A program made the translations under genes and the position numbers. Positions 38,010 through 50,274 of a stretch of DNA of 64,000 nucleotides are shown here, one piece after another (positions within the stretch are counted from its first letter, which is position 1; each line of letters begins with the position of its first letter). This stretch comes from Ooceraea biroi (taxonomy: Eukaryota; Arthropoda; Insecta; Hymenoptera; Formicidae), in the NCBI RefSeq assembly GCF_003672135.1, contig NC_039513.1:11073971-11137970 (forward strand), given 5' to 3'. The notes under the pieces were generated by a model. It worked only from the letters and a program-made list of their open reading frames with translations, made no database searches and was not told where the DNA came from.

Positions 38010-38444
38010 TACAGGGTGTCCCAGACCTACCGTATCACCGGTTAATGGTAGATTCCTGAGGTGATTCTGAGACGAATGTTCCTCTTGCAAAATGTCGAGG
38101 GTGGCGTAGTTTCGGCGCTACGAAGGGTGTAGTTATCCTATCCTTGTGTAGAATTTTCCCGCGTTCAGTGACGGTGGGTCGAAGGGGTCCCGCGCATCGC
38201 GCACACTTCAATTTGAACAGCCGCGAAAAATTAAGATCAAATTGAAGTGTGCGCGATACGCGGGACCCCTTCGATCCACCGTCACTGAACGCGGGAAAAT
38301 TCTACACAAGGATAGGATAACTACAACCCTTCGTAGTGCCGAAACTACGCCACCCTCGACATTTTGCAAGAGGAACATTCGTCTCAGAATCACCTCAGGA
38401 ATCTACCATTAACCGGTGATACGGTAGGTCTGGGACACCCTGTA
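38010..38444. mobile_element. Long-TIR MITE (CAGGGTGTCCCAGACC family)
   Basis: A 431-bp element (38012-38442) with about 200-bp arms that differ at only a few positions and a short spacer of about 25 bp. Starts CAGGGTGTCCCAGACCTACC, TA on both sides. A related 5' end recurs at 60253-60318. Confidence 0.88.
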
Positions 38445-39974
38445 TATAGAGAAAGTTTTATAATTAATAATAAAATAATATATATAATTGAATAATTTAC
38501 GATACAGTTTTACTTTGTTTATCAATAATAAGATTATTTCTAATAATATATAAAGTGTTTTCTCATTCAATACTATATATATATTATTATTTCGCCAGCA
38601 AATCATTAACATTGGTAATATTTCAGTGATTGTATCGATCAATCTAGTCGATACAATCACTAAAATATTACCAATTTTCTCATTCAATTGAATTGGATTT
38701 CGTCGTTGACAAGGAAATGCATTAGGATAAAGTTATTATATAAAATTATTATAAGGATATTATAAGATTCCAATTATGGGTAAAGTACAGGATGTTTCAG
38801 ATGGCAAAACTTTATGAACACATTTTATTCAACGTAAAAGGTGAAAAAGGTCATATAAACTTAGGTGTGGAAACGCATTCTTTCTAAATTATGAAAAACT
38901 TTTGTTTATAATTTTGACGAATACCTATATCAGTCAGGTTTAGTGTCATAAATATAGGTTTATAAGTTATAAATATAAATTATAAATAAGTTTAGAATTA
39001 TAAATATTACTGTCAATTCTCTTTTGTTAGAGATAAACAATAATAGTCCTTGTTATCGGATGGTCTGTTTGAAATTAGAATTAATGTCGCATTGAATATG
39101 AAGATTACTTTTTAATTTTTTATTTGAGTATTTGAGATTAAAATAATGTTTATCAAGATGATAATTTATTTAATATAATATAAGCAAACTATCTACTATA
39201 CATATAAGCCAGCTAATAGAAACTAAAGGATAATATTAATCGAAAAGTAAGTAAATAATTAAGACAAATAGAAAAAAATTCAAGAATTATAAATATTATT
39301 GTTTTATTGAAGGATTTTGAAAACAATTCTTCTGTAATTCTTCCACATACATAAAATTTCGTTGCTAGCAAATTATCCCTTACTAGTAAGTTTTGTTTAC
39401 TGGTACCTGCAATAAAGCACTTTCTCGATTTTTGATATATCGATACTTTTAACAGACGAAATTTACGTGAACTATTATAATAAATTATTATAATAATTAT
39501 CAATAGTTGAATGAAAATCATGGTATTATTATATCTTACAATTAGTATCAATTTTCGTGTTATGTGTGAGTATTATTGAAAATTTCCTTCATGAATTGGT
39601 TTTTTTATCTTAAAACTGACAAAAAAGTTTTGGAAATACAACTCTCTGTGATTATTAAAAGATGTTCCACTACGAAATGAAAATAAAGTTACGAAGATAT
39701 TTCAGACGGTAATATTTAACAATATATATATATATATATACATATAAGATTTTTCATTTGTGTATTGTGTATGTATTTATATGTAGAAATAAAACATGAT
39801 CCATACACACGTAAAAAAACAAACAACAATGAAAAGTCACGAAAAGATAAAGAGAGATATTGATCTTGGGAGATTGAAAGAATGAAATACTGTATGAATT
39901 ATTGCTAAAATATATATCTCTAGGAATTTAGTATTAGTATTAGGATTTAATACAAAACGCGGATTATTATAAAT
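38445..39974. other. AT-rich stretch with a MITE end
   Basis: A TACAGGATGTTTCAGATGGC terminus lies at 38787-38806 without a partner. A 25-bp inverted repeat built on CGATACAATCACT lies at about 38629-38665. No gene. Confidence 0.4.
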
Positions 39975-40662
39975 TAGAGATGTCAATATCGAGAAAAAAT
40001 ATCGAATATGAATATATTCATCAATTTTAAAAGTATTTATGTTAATATCGAATAAAATATCGAATAATCAATATCTTTTTATAAAAGCTATAAAAACTCT
40101 ATCATGACACTTTTATCTGTTTTATAATAAATAAAAAGTGTAGGGAAGAAATATTTTATTCTATTAAAATTAATTAAGAAAATAGATAATATTTTAATTA
40201 AGAAATTAAAATAGAAAAATATTTAAAATATTAATTATGAAGCTTATAATTGGGAATATTCACTCTTCATTCAATCTTCGTCTCTTTAATGTGCCCTTTA
40301 GAAAGAGACGAAAGACGAGTTAAGCTACAGTTAAAGTTAAGCAATGTTGATGCAATCGGGCCTAAATTTTAAGTTTTGCCTTAAAATCTCATTGTAAATG
40401 ACGCACTATGCAAATATGTAAGTTTGTTTGAATATACTTTATAAATATAGACTTATTGACTAGTTTTCAAAAATATTCATTTATACTTGTTTAAATTCTT
40501 CAAAAGCATTCATTCGATATTTTATTCATATTTTTTGCATTCGATATTTTCATATAGAAGTTGAAAAAATATCGATAATATCGAATATCGATAAACATCT
40601 CTATCTCGTAGGAATTTAGTATTAGTATTAGGATTTAATACAAAACGCGGATTATCATGAAT
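39915..40662. mobile_element. hAT-like element inside 60-bp direct repeats
   Basis: The core, 39975-40603, begins TAGAGATGTCAATATCGAG and ends with the complement of TAGAGATGTTTATCGATA; both ends are rich in ATATCGAATAT. TAGAGATG-type ends occur in hAT elements. Unusually it is flanked by about 60-bp direct repeats (39915-39974 and 40602-40662, sharing TAGTATTAGTATTAGGATTT) instead of a clean 8-bp duplication. Confidence 0.55.
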
Positions 40663-42011
40663 ATCTTCGCTTTCGTCTCGGTGTCATTTGCGATACGCAA
40701 GGAAGCATCCTGCTGGAGACGACAAATTTGCATTTATGTGCCGTATGAGCAACGTGTCATCAAATAAACGTATCGACACAAAACACGTATATCTGTCAAT
40801 GCACAATCCGCATAGCACACATAGAAGCGCTACACGCGGTCGAAGCAAGCTGGTAGTAGGGGTTGTGTGTGACGTCCTAGTAGCGATGACACAACGATGG
40901 GATAGCCAGTAAGACAACGAAAGACGGGGAGAGAGAGAGAGAGAGAGAGAGAGAAGAGAGGAGAGAGAGAGAGAGAGAGAGACACGGACACGGCGGAGAA
41001 AGCGGCCGATGGAGATAACGAAAGATGAAGAAGAAGGCAAACAGGCGACGGAGATCATACAGCGCCAGTTTTCTACCATATCAAGAGAGAATGCCAGAGA
41101 AAAGGAGATGCGATACAACGATCGTGATGCTCAGAGAGGGAAACCTCTCCTTCTATCATTGTGGCTCCACCCACATACCACCACCGCCTCTCAGAGTCGA
41201 AGCGCACAATCTGGCAACAGTGGTTTGCTATAACCGATATTGTAACCGTGGATTGAATGGAGGGGAACTAGGACTCGTTCTTTCTCTCTCAGATGAAACT
41301 GTTCCACCAGCGACATCCTTTGGTCGCTCGGAGGAGAGTGACCCTTCGTCTAACACACCTAACCCTTAAATTCTTTCCCCTGCTCCGTTTCATTTCAACC
41401 AATATATATATATATATATATCCCTGCAGCGCGTCGCGCTCTATTGCTCCTCTCTCTCACCGACATGGCCACGTTCTCCCCTTCATTGTTAACTACACCT
41501 CCCCTCCGCCAGATGGCGATCAAACAAGGCGTGCCTTGCTATGTGTGCGTCACGATTCTCCCGCACATCGATGGGGCCTACTATTATATGACGATGTCAC
41601 GCTCCTTCACTATCTCGAATAGTGATTTCACTCATCCATATAGAAACGAAAACGGTGATATGTGACGCGCATGCGTATACGTACGTACGACAGAGATCGA
41701 CGACAAGGACACATGCCATACGTCAGGCGTCTATATACTCAGTGTGCGGGACAGAAATGGAAGAGAGTGCTATAGTGGGAGTGAAATGGTGAGGCGAAAG
41801 CAATGAAGAGATAAAGAACGTAGTAGAGGAAGCGAACAAGAGCAACACTGTCTGCCCCAAATGGCCTCTCACTAGACAGTATTACATTCAACCGTTAGCA
41901 GGACTAATACTACCTAACGAGGAATAATCAATCAGGTGAAGTAACTGAAATCGACCATCAGCGAATACCGAAAGAATACGTTCATTTTTTCTTTATTTTT
42001 TACTTATTTAG
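40604..42011. other. Gene-less stretch with (GA)n microsatellite
   Basis: A (GA)n tract at 40928-40981 and a TATATA run at 41401-41421. ORFs here (up to 144 codons) have low-complexity Ser/Leu or Arg/Glu runs and no domains. Confidence 0.4.
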
Positions 42012-42200
42012 TGGGCAAAGCGTGGTATAGTAGACAGCGCACGAGTCTATAAAGTCGAAGGTCCGGGTTCTATTCCTGGCAGAACCGAAAAAATTCTATA
42101 CACTCACTCTTTTCTCAAAAGGCAACGGCAAACCACCGAGAGTATCTTGCTAAGAAAACTTCTCTAAACAAAGCCGTTCGAAATCGGCGTTAGATCCCGC
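42012..42200 (+). mobile_element. Probable tRNA-derived SINE
   Basis: A tRNA-like head shows a Pol III A box (TGGTATAGTAGA, 42023-42034) and B box (GGGTTCTATTCC, 42065-42076) at normal spacing. It is followed by a body containing GGCAACGGCAAACCACC (42121-42137) and ATCTTGCTAAGAAAAC. That body wording resembles a module shared by many animal SINEs whose 3' parts derive from RTE-type LINEs. Ends and target duplication are not resolved. Confidence 0.5.
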
Positions 42201-42582
42201 ATATATGTGCATAATCTGTGTGTGCAACACACATATATACGAAAAAGAGAAGTCACCATGTCCTGTCAAGGGCGGTAGGACTGAGGAGACTTATTTAGTA
42301 TTTTTTGTGTTTTTTCGCTTTCGAAATATGAAGTACTGTTCATCAGTAATATTAATATGTATTCCTGTCGTATCAGCTCTGTTATAGCCTTCATATCATG
42401 TCGCTACACACCTAACCTACACTGCTAAACCTCAGCCCGTGAGACGTACGAATGTGCGCGTCTAATAGATAGAAAATCTCCATGGAGGACGATCTTACAA
42501 AACGCGCGCAAGGCATAAAAGAGTGCGTGCATCAAAGAAAAGAAGAAAAATAGCAGCAAACAGAGAGGAAGAAAGGGAGAGG

Positions 42583-42613
<31 letters not shown>

Positions 42614-43146
42614 GAGAGAAGAGAGAAGAGAGAGATCGAAGAATGCTGGGTGACTGCACAGCCGTTGTTTTGGAACGTTCCTTCCGGTGAGCATCCGGAT
42701 CGATGGCAGATTCCAAGTCGGGATACATCACTCAACGACGCAAGCAAACGTATGCAGGTACGTATGTAGATACACACTTGGAAAGGAATCTCGTGTTGCC
42801 AGAAAAGCGATACAATCGACAAGTCGCAGCACGCCACCACAAGGACTCGACACCCGTTATCGGTCTATGAACGGAGAAGTCTTACCATCTCCCTCTTACC
42901 ATCTTTCTATCGCCTGGCTCTCGACGGGGGAAAGGGAAGGAAGAAGTGGCGGGGCGAGCAGAACGCATCGCATTCAAGTCGCACGCGCGTGGAACACTCC
43001 GACCGGTTGATTGTGGCCTGCGGTCGGCTTCAGTGGATTCGAGAATCGTACGAGATGTGGTCGTATCGTTCTGGTTGTTGATCATTTCTCGGCTCGCGCA
43101 CGTCATCGTCGCCGTCGTCGTCGTATCAACGTCTCGTCGTCGTAAT
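42201..43146. other. Gene-less stretch with (GA)n tract
   Basis: GA-rich microsatellite at about 42567-42634. ORFs over it on the minus strand are Ser/Leu repeats from (CT)n. No gene. Confidence 0.4.
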
Positions 43147-43246
43147 NNNNNNNNNNNNNNNNNNNNNNNNNNNNNNNNNNNNNNNNNNNNNNNNNNNNNN
43201 NNNNNNNNNNNNNNNNNNNNNNNNNNNNNNNNNNNNNNNNNNNNNN
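43147..43246. other. Assembly gap (100 N)
   Basis: Exactly 100 N, abutting one arm of a perfect inverted repeat. Confidence 0.99.
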
Positions 43247-44161
43247 GATCACTACTAATCATTCGGCGCGTGACAATTATTTGAAGAAAGAAACACGTGT
43301 TTTCGCGACGAACACACAACACATGTTTACGCGACGATAGCGAGCAGTCGACTGATTTTATTGTTTATTGTGTGGTAACACTGTTGAATGCGTAATTGGT
43401 TGAAGCCTCAGAAATCAAAACGCGGGAATTCAACACAGTCACGAAAACAAATAAAACGTATAATGTCACATGAAATCGGTCCTTTACAAAACATATTAAT
43501 ATTACTTGCACGTTTCGCCTTTTCTTTTACCATGGAGATATTGAAGAAAAGTGTTTTCTAAAAAATTAATCCTCTTCAGACCAATCATTTTAATAATGTG
43601 CAGATATTTTATTTTACTATCTATTGATAACCACACGATAACGATATGTGATGATTTCCCAATGGCAAAGAGGAGTGAGATTGTTAAAGATTTGACTTGA
43701 AATTCTTTTAAATACTAAGAATATTGATTAATATGATTAATAGTAATATTAATATTATTTAATCTAATTTATTGAAAATATTGCAAATGCAAATTTTTCG
43801 TTTCTCATTGCAAATCGTAGGAAACACTACACAAGAAAGTGCTGAAGAAAGAAAACGGGAAAATAATTTACCCTTTTCAGGGCAACCAAATATTTTATTT
43901 CGTCGTACATTCTCTCGAAGTTCGCAAATGATTAAAAGTAATCGAAAGTAAATAAAATACTTAAGGAAATTAATTTGTTTCCTACGATTTTGATTTCTGA
44001 GGCTTCAACCAATTACGCATTCAACAGTGTTACCACACAATAAACAATAAAATCAGTCGACTGCTCGCTATCGTCGCGTAAACATGTGTTGTGTGTTCGT
44101 CGCGAAAACACGTGTTTCTTTCTTCAAATAATTGTCACGCGCCGAATGATTAGTAGTGATC
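43247..44161. repeat. Perfect 174-bp inverted repeat with 567-bp spacer
   Basis: 43247-43420 is the exact reverse complement of 43988-44161 as far as I can read. The left arm begins at the very edge of the gap (GATCACTACTAATCATTCGG), so its true outer end is hidden. The AT-rich interior has no ORF. It may be a non-autonomous TIR transposon with unusually long TIRs, or an assembly artefact caused by the inverted repeat. Confidence 0.7.
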
Positions 44162-44806
44162 GATAGTGATTTATAGTGATTAACTGATCGATTCGTTAAT
44201 GCATTCCTCATTCTATCGATCAAGTGAGTGAATAGAATGTGTCAGTGTGTTGAAACGTCAAATAATGAAGAAGAAAAGAAGAAAAACTTCTACTTAATTA
44301 CTGGACCTTAATTACTGGATGGATCTTTCTCATTGTGGGAACAACAGCTGATCGCTACACACGATGGTACGTGCGTGTACACGTTTAAACATGTTGGAAC
44401 ATATTTTCTCTCTCTCTCTCTCTCCCTCTCCCTCTCCCTCTTCCTCTCCCTCTCTCACACGTATTTTAAATATGCTACTTTTAACCTAAGATTAATATTT
44501 AAGTATGTGGTGTGTGTATGTGTGTGTGTGTGGTGTGTGAATTTGAATGTATACGTGTCCTACGTATGCGTGCATCAGCTGATCGCAGCGGGCGCCTCAC
44601 GTAAGCACCCGCGTGTAACAGTACGTTGCGCCATCCCTGCTCATCTTCTCTACGCGACCCGTCATACGCTAACTATTTCTCCTTATAACTTAAAAACTAA
44701 GTTTCGGACGAACTTTTGCCAAAAGAAAAGTCGTCTCAGAATACCATCAGGAATATGCTCCTTTAAGGACAAGTGGTTATTCTGAATTACCCTGTATAGT
44801 AGCTAT
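44162..44806. other. Gene-less stretch; (CT)n tract and MITE end
   Basis: (CT)n microsatellite at 44409-44456 and (TG)n at 44511-44540. At about 44690-44794 the minus strand begins CAGGGTAATTCAGAATAACC and is followed by TA. This is the terminus of a CAGGGTG-like MITE lying 12 bp from the Polinton end. Confidence 0.5.
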
Positions 44807-45193
44807 AGCGAGGGGTATGACGTCACGCGGGGGAGGGGGAGGACCGAGACGGTATTTGCTGACCTAACCCACACGTGACAGTATTTGCTGGCCCAACCCG
44901 CGGGAGGGAGTTTTCGCGGACCTAACCCGCGGAGGGGGAGGGGGACCGTGACCACCTAACCTAACCAAGGGGGTTTTCGCGGACCTAACGCGCAGGGATC
45001 GTGACAGTTTTTGTTGACCCAACCCGCGGGAGGGGCGAGGGGAGGATGCACGTGCGCCCACGTGCGCGACGTAACCGATACCCTCTTCGCTGTACACGTC
45101 GCGACGTGTTTCGCGGTGATAAAACGCGAGCGCCGACGTCCGACTCCTATGAAAAAAATGCGCTGATTGCGCAATTCGATGTCTCAGGTCCAA
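44807..45193 (+). repeat. Polinton left terminal inverted repeat
   Basis: Pairs with 58742-59390. The outer half is made of GC-rich subrepeats of the type CCGCGGACCTAACCCGCGG and GACAGTATTTGCTG, each carrying CCTAACC. The CACCTAACCTAACC run (about 44955-44970) is two units of the arthropod telomere motif in complement. The inner half contains GTCGCGACGTGTTTCGCGGTG and CAATTCGATGTCTCAGGTCC. Confidence 0.88.
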
Positions 45194-45355
45194 GTGGACT
45201 GCTATGGGTTAGGCTCGTAAGTGTGCGCGAAGAGGAGGGAAGGGAGGGGTAGGGTTAAACGTATATTTAAAGAGAAGAGCGAATGTTACAAACATTAGTT
45301 GTTCAGTGGAACGAGCACAGTTAGATCTGAAGAGAAGAAGCTAGAAGGAACAATA

Positions 45356-46091
45356 TGGAGCAAGAGACACATGGAGCAGAATCGCGATACAGCAGGGAGG
45401 AAGCGAAGCTAGTAAGTATATTTAGCAATTGATATAATAAGCAACGGTGTGATGTCTAATATACCTAAATATTTCTCCGCAGTGCTAATTCCACACGGCC
45501 GTCACTTCCGAAGCGCGTGATACTGCAGCATCGCAATCACAACGCCGACGACGATGCGTTCGTATCCTAGGAAGAAGGTACGCTGACAACGACGGAACAC
45601 AAGTATTTGGAAGTTGGCATAAACGTGGGCATGGTCCGAGTTACATGGAGATTGCTGTGGGAGACAAACGTGGGAATGAATTGATCCTCGGAATGGAAAC
45701 CTGGAAAGGCCTCGTGGAACATCAACATTTAATCCAGGAGTATTTTTCCAAAACTGATAAACGACCCGTAGATCCCATATATATCGGGCCGCTAACTGTA
45801 GACTTTATTAAGTTTAACGATACGAAGTGTGTTCGGTTCGAAGTAACAAACGTGCGATCAATAATGATGGAAGCTACACTAACAACTATATTTAATCTCG
45901 ATAAATGTATCGATTACATGTACAATTGGTTAGTAAGCTGCATCGACCATGTAGATTACAAGTACGAACAGTTCTGTAAGATCGCACGTAGCATTAATAA
46001 TCCTAACGACATAACCGTTGCCATACAAAACAGCGAATACTTCGATGACAAGGAACTTATCGATTGTGAGTTATTGGCATTAGCCTTTTGA
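45356..46091 (+). pseudogene. Polinton orphan gene A, 5' part broken
   Basis: From ATG 45645 a 148-residue frame runs to 46091. The same frame is open back to 45489, encoding an Arg-rich and GSWHKRGHGPS stretch. Further upstream, ATG 45356 begins 19 codons that end at a donor-like CTA|GTAAGT (45413), and a pyrimidine-AG acceptor (TTCTCCGCAG) lies at 45482. Joining these would place TAA (45486-45488) in frame, so the 5' part is damaged or the junction differs. The 148-residue part has the layout EIAV...ELILGMETWKGL...IYIGPLTVDFIKF and ends CELLALAF. I know this as a recurrent orphan of hymenopteran Polintons. A PC4-like single-strand DNA-binding fold is only a guess. It is the first gene inside the left TIR, and transcription probably starts near TTCAGTGG (45302), an arthropod initiator match. 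Confidence 0.6.
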
Positions 46092-46504
46092 AATACGTTG
46101 TTAATATGTAACAAACATATGCAATAAAAAACATTTACTCCTAAACGTTGTAGTGCACTTTTCTACAGTCCTCAGTTATTCGCATAGGTTAGATAAGTAT
46201 TATAGAAGGTATCAAATGACGCGATCACATTTTGTGTAGCCTCACGAAAATAGTACATCATCACTAAAATCACATTGAGAACACGTGCAACTTAAGCCTG
46301 CAAAATATGCGAGCACATTCTATATAATCCTCACAAGATATTTTAGATGCGGTAAGGCAAATTTCCAACACGTGTGCATTAGAGTGAACAAAGATATAGG
46401 GTGGTAAATCATATAATGGGGGAACGATATGCAACGCATAGCAGTATACGTGTCAGAAGTGCCGCATGTTACATCGGTCACGTTGAAGGAGTGAAAGGCG
46501 AAAA

Positions 46505-49500
46505 ATGGAGAACCTCACTCAACTAGAATATAACATTGTGGCACAATCATCGCGTGTATCAAAGTTGGGTGAATATTTCGCATGGACACAACAGTGCGAT
46601 GACCTTATCGAGCAATTGGAAGAACGCAGTCGCGACGCCAAGCAGCCGCGACTCTCTATCGGAAACAAATAGTCCTTAGTAGCTCGAATCGCGTGGCTCG
46701 AGGGACTGAAGAAGCGATTAGAAAGACGCTTTATCCATATTGGTGGCGAGTATGCAGGGTGGAATAACGGTATCGAAGAACTCTCTTGGCGAGAGATAGA
46801 GACTGCGTTCGAGAGCCGCATTTTAACCGGTGCTGTGATAAATTCCGGCTATATCGAACCACGGCGATTCCTGGAAGACGCTAGCATCATAGTGCTCGAT
46901 CATGTGCAAAAGTTAATAAATGAACATGAAAGTGTGAAATTGAATACCGTGTTCAATGGCGAGTTTGTGGCGGGTGAGAAGACCGCTAATAAAAGTATCA
47001 ATACGCGAAACCGAGCACTCTTTCGTACGTCCAATCTGAAAGAGTGGTTTGCACGATACGTTATCGAGCCCACCTTGGCGTCTCTTGAAGAGTTCCAGGA
47101 GCGCGACAGTGGATGGGCGTTGTCGCGTATACTGGACTTGACGGTTAACGTTAATAAATATAACCCTATGCACGCGGGATGTCACGTCAAATTACTGAAA
47201 GAAATTATGATGAAGAAAGCAGTGGTAAACGTGCAAAGTAACGATGTCGCATGTTTTGCATGGTCAGTGGTTGCCGCTCTGTACCCGGCAGAAAGACACG
47301 TAGAGCGGCAATCATCGTACCCCCATTATACCACAGTACTAAATCTCCAAGGCATAGAATTTCCTATGACATTGAAGCAAGTCAACAAGTTTGAAGAGCT
47401 CAACAATGTCTTAATCAACATATACTATATAAATGAATATGGGAAACAAAAAAATGAAAAGAAGGATCATTAAGTATCGTTCCACTGCGTCTCACCGATG
47501 ATAAGAAGGCCCGGCACATCAATCTACTGTACGTACCACAAGATAATGGCTTGGGCCACTTCACATGGATCAAGAACCTGTCTCAGCTAGTTGGCATCCA
47601 ACTTAGCAGCAATAAACGAAACAAATATATTTGCGATCGGTAAGTACGTTGTATTATAATAAATACGCTGTCTTTTGACCAGAAGTAATAGATCTCTTCA
47701 TTCATGCAGGTGTCTGACTACTTCTCCTTCAACGGGAGATTGAAGGCCCACTCTGTAGATTGCACAAAACTAAACGATTGTGCCATCGTTTTACCGAACG
47801 AGGACGACAAGTGGCTGCGTTTCGGCAACCACAGCAGGAAGGAGCGGATGCCGTTCGTCGTATACGCTGACTTGGAGTGTGCATTGGAGAAGAGAGGAGC
47901 GGAAAAATCCGGCACATACCCATATCACCATCACAAGGCATATAGTGCTGCGTACTACGTGAGGTGTTCATACGACAACTCATTATCCGCGTATTGATAT
48001 CGTCGCAGCACCGACTGTATATCGTGATTTGTCGAAGAACGGAAAGCTCTAGCATTTCGCGTAAAAGCATTTCTAACCGCTAATGTGCCCATGGAAAATC
48101 TAACGAGAGAACAGGAAGTAGCATACCATAGCGCGACGCACTGTCATATCTGCGAAGAGCCATTCGCGCAAGACGAGACGCGAGTACGCGATCATTGCCA
48201 TCTGACCGGTCGGTACAGAGGTCCTGCGCATTCAAATTGTAATCTAAATTATAAAGAGTCCTATACTATTCCGATAGTATTTCACAATTTATCCGGCTAC
48301 GATTCACATTTTATAATCAAAGAATTGGCTAGTAATTTCAAGGGCACAATTGAACTACTACCGATTACAAAAGAAAAGTACATTTCGTTTACCAAAAATG
48401 TTAACGAGGCAGATGCAGTATTTCGGAACTACGTAAAATTGCGCTTTATTGATTCGTTACGATTTCTGAGTAGTAGTCTGGATAAATTGGCATCGTTTCT
48501 CAGCAAAGACAAACTCAAAATTTTACGATCAGAATTCTCTAATTTATCAATCGAGGATTTCGACCTATTGACACGAAAAGGCGTCTTCTCGTACGAGTAC
48601 GTGGATTGCGTCGAAAAGTTACAAGATACCCGCTTACCACCGCGAGAATCGTTCTACAGTTCCTTAACGGGTGACACGATATCCGATAGCGATTACGCGC
48701 ACGCCGAGAACATCTGGCAGCGATTCGCCATTCAAACGTTAGGCGAATACAGCGACTTGTATTTGAAAACCGACGTGTTATTATTGGCCGACATTTTTGA
48801 AAATTTTCGCGACAGTTGTATCACGAGTTATGGTCTCAATGAGGCATATTACTATACGCTACCGGGCTTCACGTGGGACGCGATGCTCAAGCATACGCGT
48901 ATAAATTTCGAACTGCTCACCGATATCGATATGGTTATGTTCATAGAACGCGGCATACGCGGCGGCCTAAGTCAGTGTTCAAACAGGTACGCCAGTGCCA
49001 ACAATAAATACATGGAGTCGTACGATCCATCGAAACCATCGTCGTACTTGACGTACTTTGACGTTAATAATTTATACGGTTGGGCAATGTCTCAACCTCT
49101 GCCCTATGCAGATTTTCAATGGGTCGACGACGTCTCGAACTTCGACGTGAACGCTATCGCTCCTGATTCGTCCACCGGTTACATTCTCGAGGTCGATCTC
49201 GAATATCCACAGCATCTGCACGATGCGCACACTGACCTACCATTCTGTCCGATGCGCGATAAGTCGCCGGGCAAGCGGCAGGACAAGTTGCTCGCAACGT
49301 TATATGATAAGGAACGTTACGTGATACACTACCGCAACCTGCAGTAGTGTACGCGTCACGGTCTGCGGATAACAAAAATTCATCGCGTATTACAATTCGC
49401 GCAATCCACATGGCTTCGTAGGTACATTAAACTCAATACACAATTTCGAATGCGCGCGACCAACGATTTCGAAAAAAATTTGTACAAATTGATGAACAAC

Positions 49501-50274
49501 GCGGTATTTGGAAAAACTATGGAAAATGTACGCAGTCATATAGATGTAAAGCTTGTAACGAAATGGAACGGAAGGTACGGTGCGGAGGCACTGATCGCTA
49601 AACCAAATTTCCATAGCCAGAGCGTCTTTTCGGAAAATCTGGTCGCGATTGAACTGCGCAAACTCCAGGTGAAATTCAACAAACCAATCTACGTGGGTAT
49701 GTGCATACTCGACATATCCAAGACGTGTTTGTACGAATTTCATCACGAGTATATGGTACCTCTTTATCGCGACAAATGCAAGATCATGTACACGGATACG
49801 GATAGTTTAATTTACCATATCGAGTGCGACGACGTGTACGAGTAAATGAAACATGATGTTGCGAGATTCGATACGAGCGATTACGAGGTCGATAATGCGT
49901 ATGAAATGCCACTCGCAAATAAAAAGGTACCCGGTTTGATGAAGGACGAAAACAACGGCGCGATAATGACAGAGTTCGTCGGGCTTAGAGCGAAGATGTA
50001 CGCTGTGAGAGTGGTCGGTAGGAAAGACACCAAAAAAGCGAAAGGTGTCAAGAGTAATGTCGTATCGAAAGCGATAACATTTGAAGACTACACGCGGTGT
50101 CTGAAAGATCATACGAAAGTGACGCGATGCCAATCATGCATAAGATCAAAATTGCATGAGGTGTACACTGTGTCAGAGCCGAAAATCGCTCTAAGTCCGT
50201 ACGACGATAAGCGTTATGGTATAGCCGGTTCTAACGACACGTTACCATGGGGACATTATCGGATACCATTGTAA
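46505..50274 (+). pseudogene. polB: Polinton DNA polymerase B (protein-primed type), multiply broken
   Basis: About 1,250 codons would span this locus. An N-terminal domain (46505-47470) is followed by a C2H2-like finger (CDRC at the end of 47490-47640, then RLKAHSVDC). Next come the exonuclease motifs YADLEC (about 47867), FHNLSGYDSH (about 48280) and YLKTD (about 48757), with a CHICEEPF...DHCHLTGRYRG HNH-like insertion at 48140-48230. The polymerase motifs are A (FDVNNLYGWAM, about 49060), B (KLMNNAVFGKT, about 49487) and C (YTDTDS, about 49788). The order is that of family B, protein-primed type. Breaks: in-frame TAG 46670, frame change near 47470, one-base frame change near 47705 next to a possible GTAAGT intron (47640-47709), TGA 47995, TGA 48025, TAG 49345 and TAA 49843. 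All catalytic motifs persist between the breaks, so decay is recent. Confidence 0.92.

Noticed and set aside
37321..38045. Identical peptide encoded on opposite strands
   Set aside because: A direct result of the palindromic MITE at 37405-37901, not a duplicated gene.
40684..41622. Cluster of ORFs of 70-144 codons
   Set aside because: Overlapping on both strands, partly from (GA)n/(CT)n repeats, with no splice or domain support.
44950..44975. Interstitial telomere
   Set aside because: Only about two TTAGG units, and they belong to GC-rich TIR subrepeats present at both Polinton ends.
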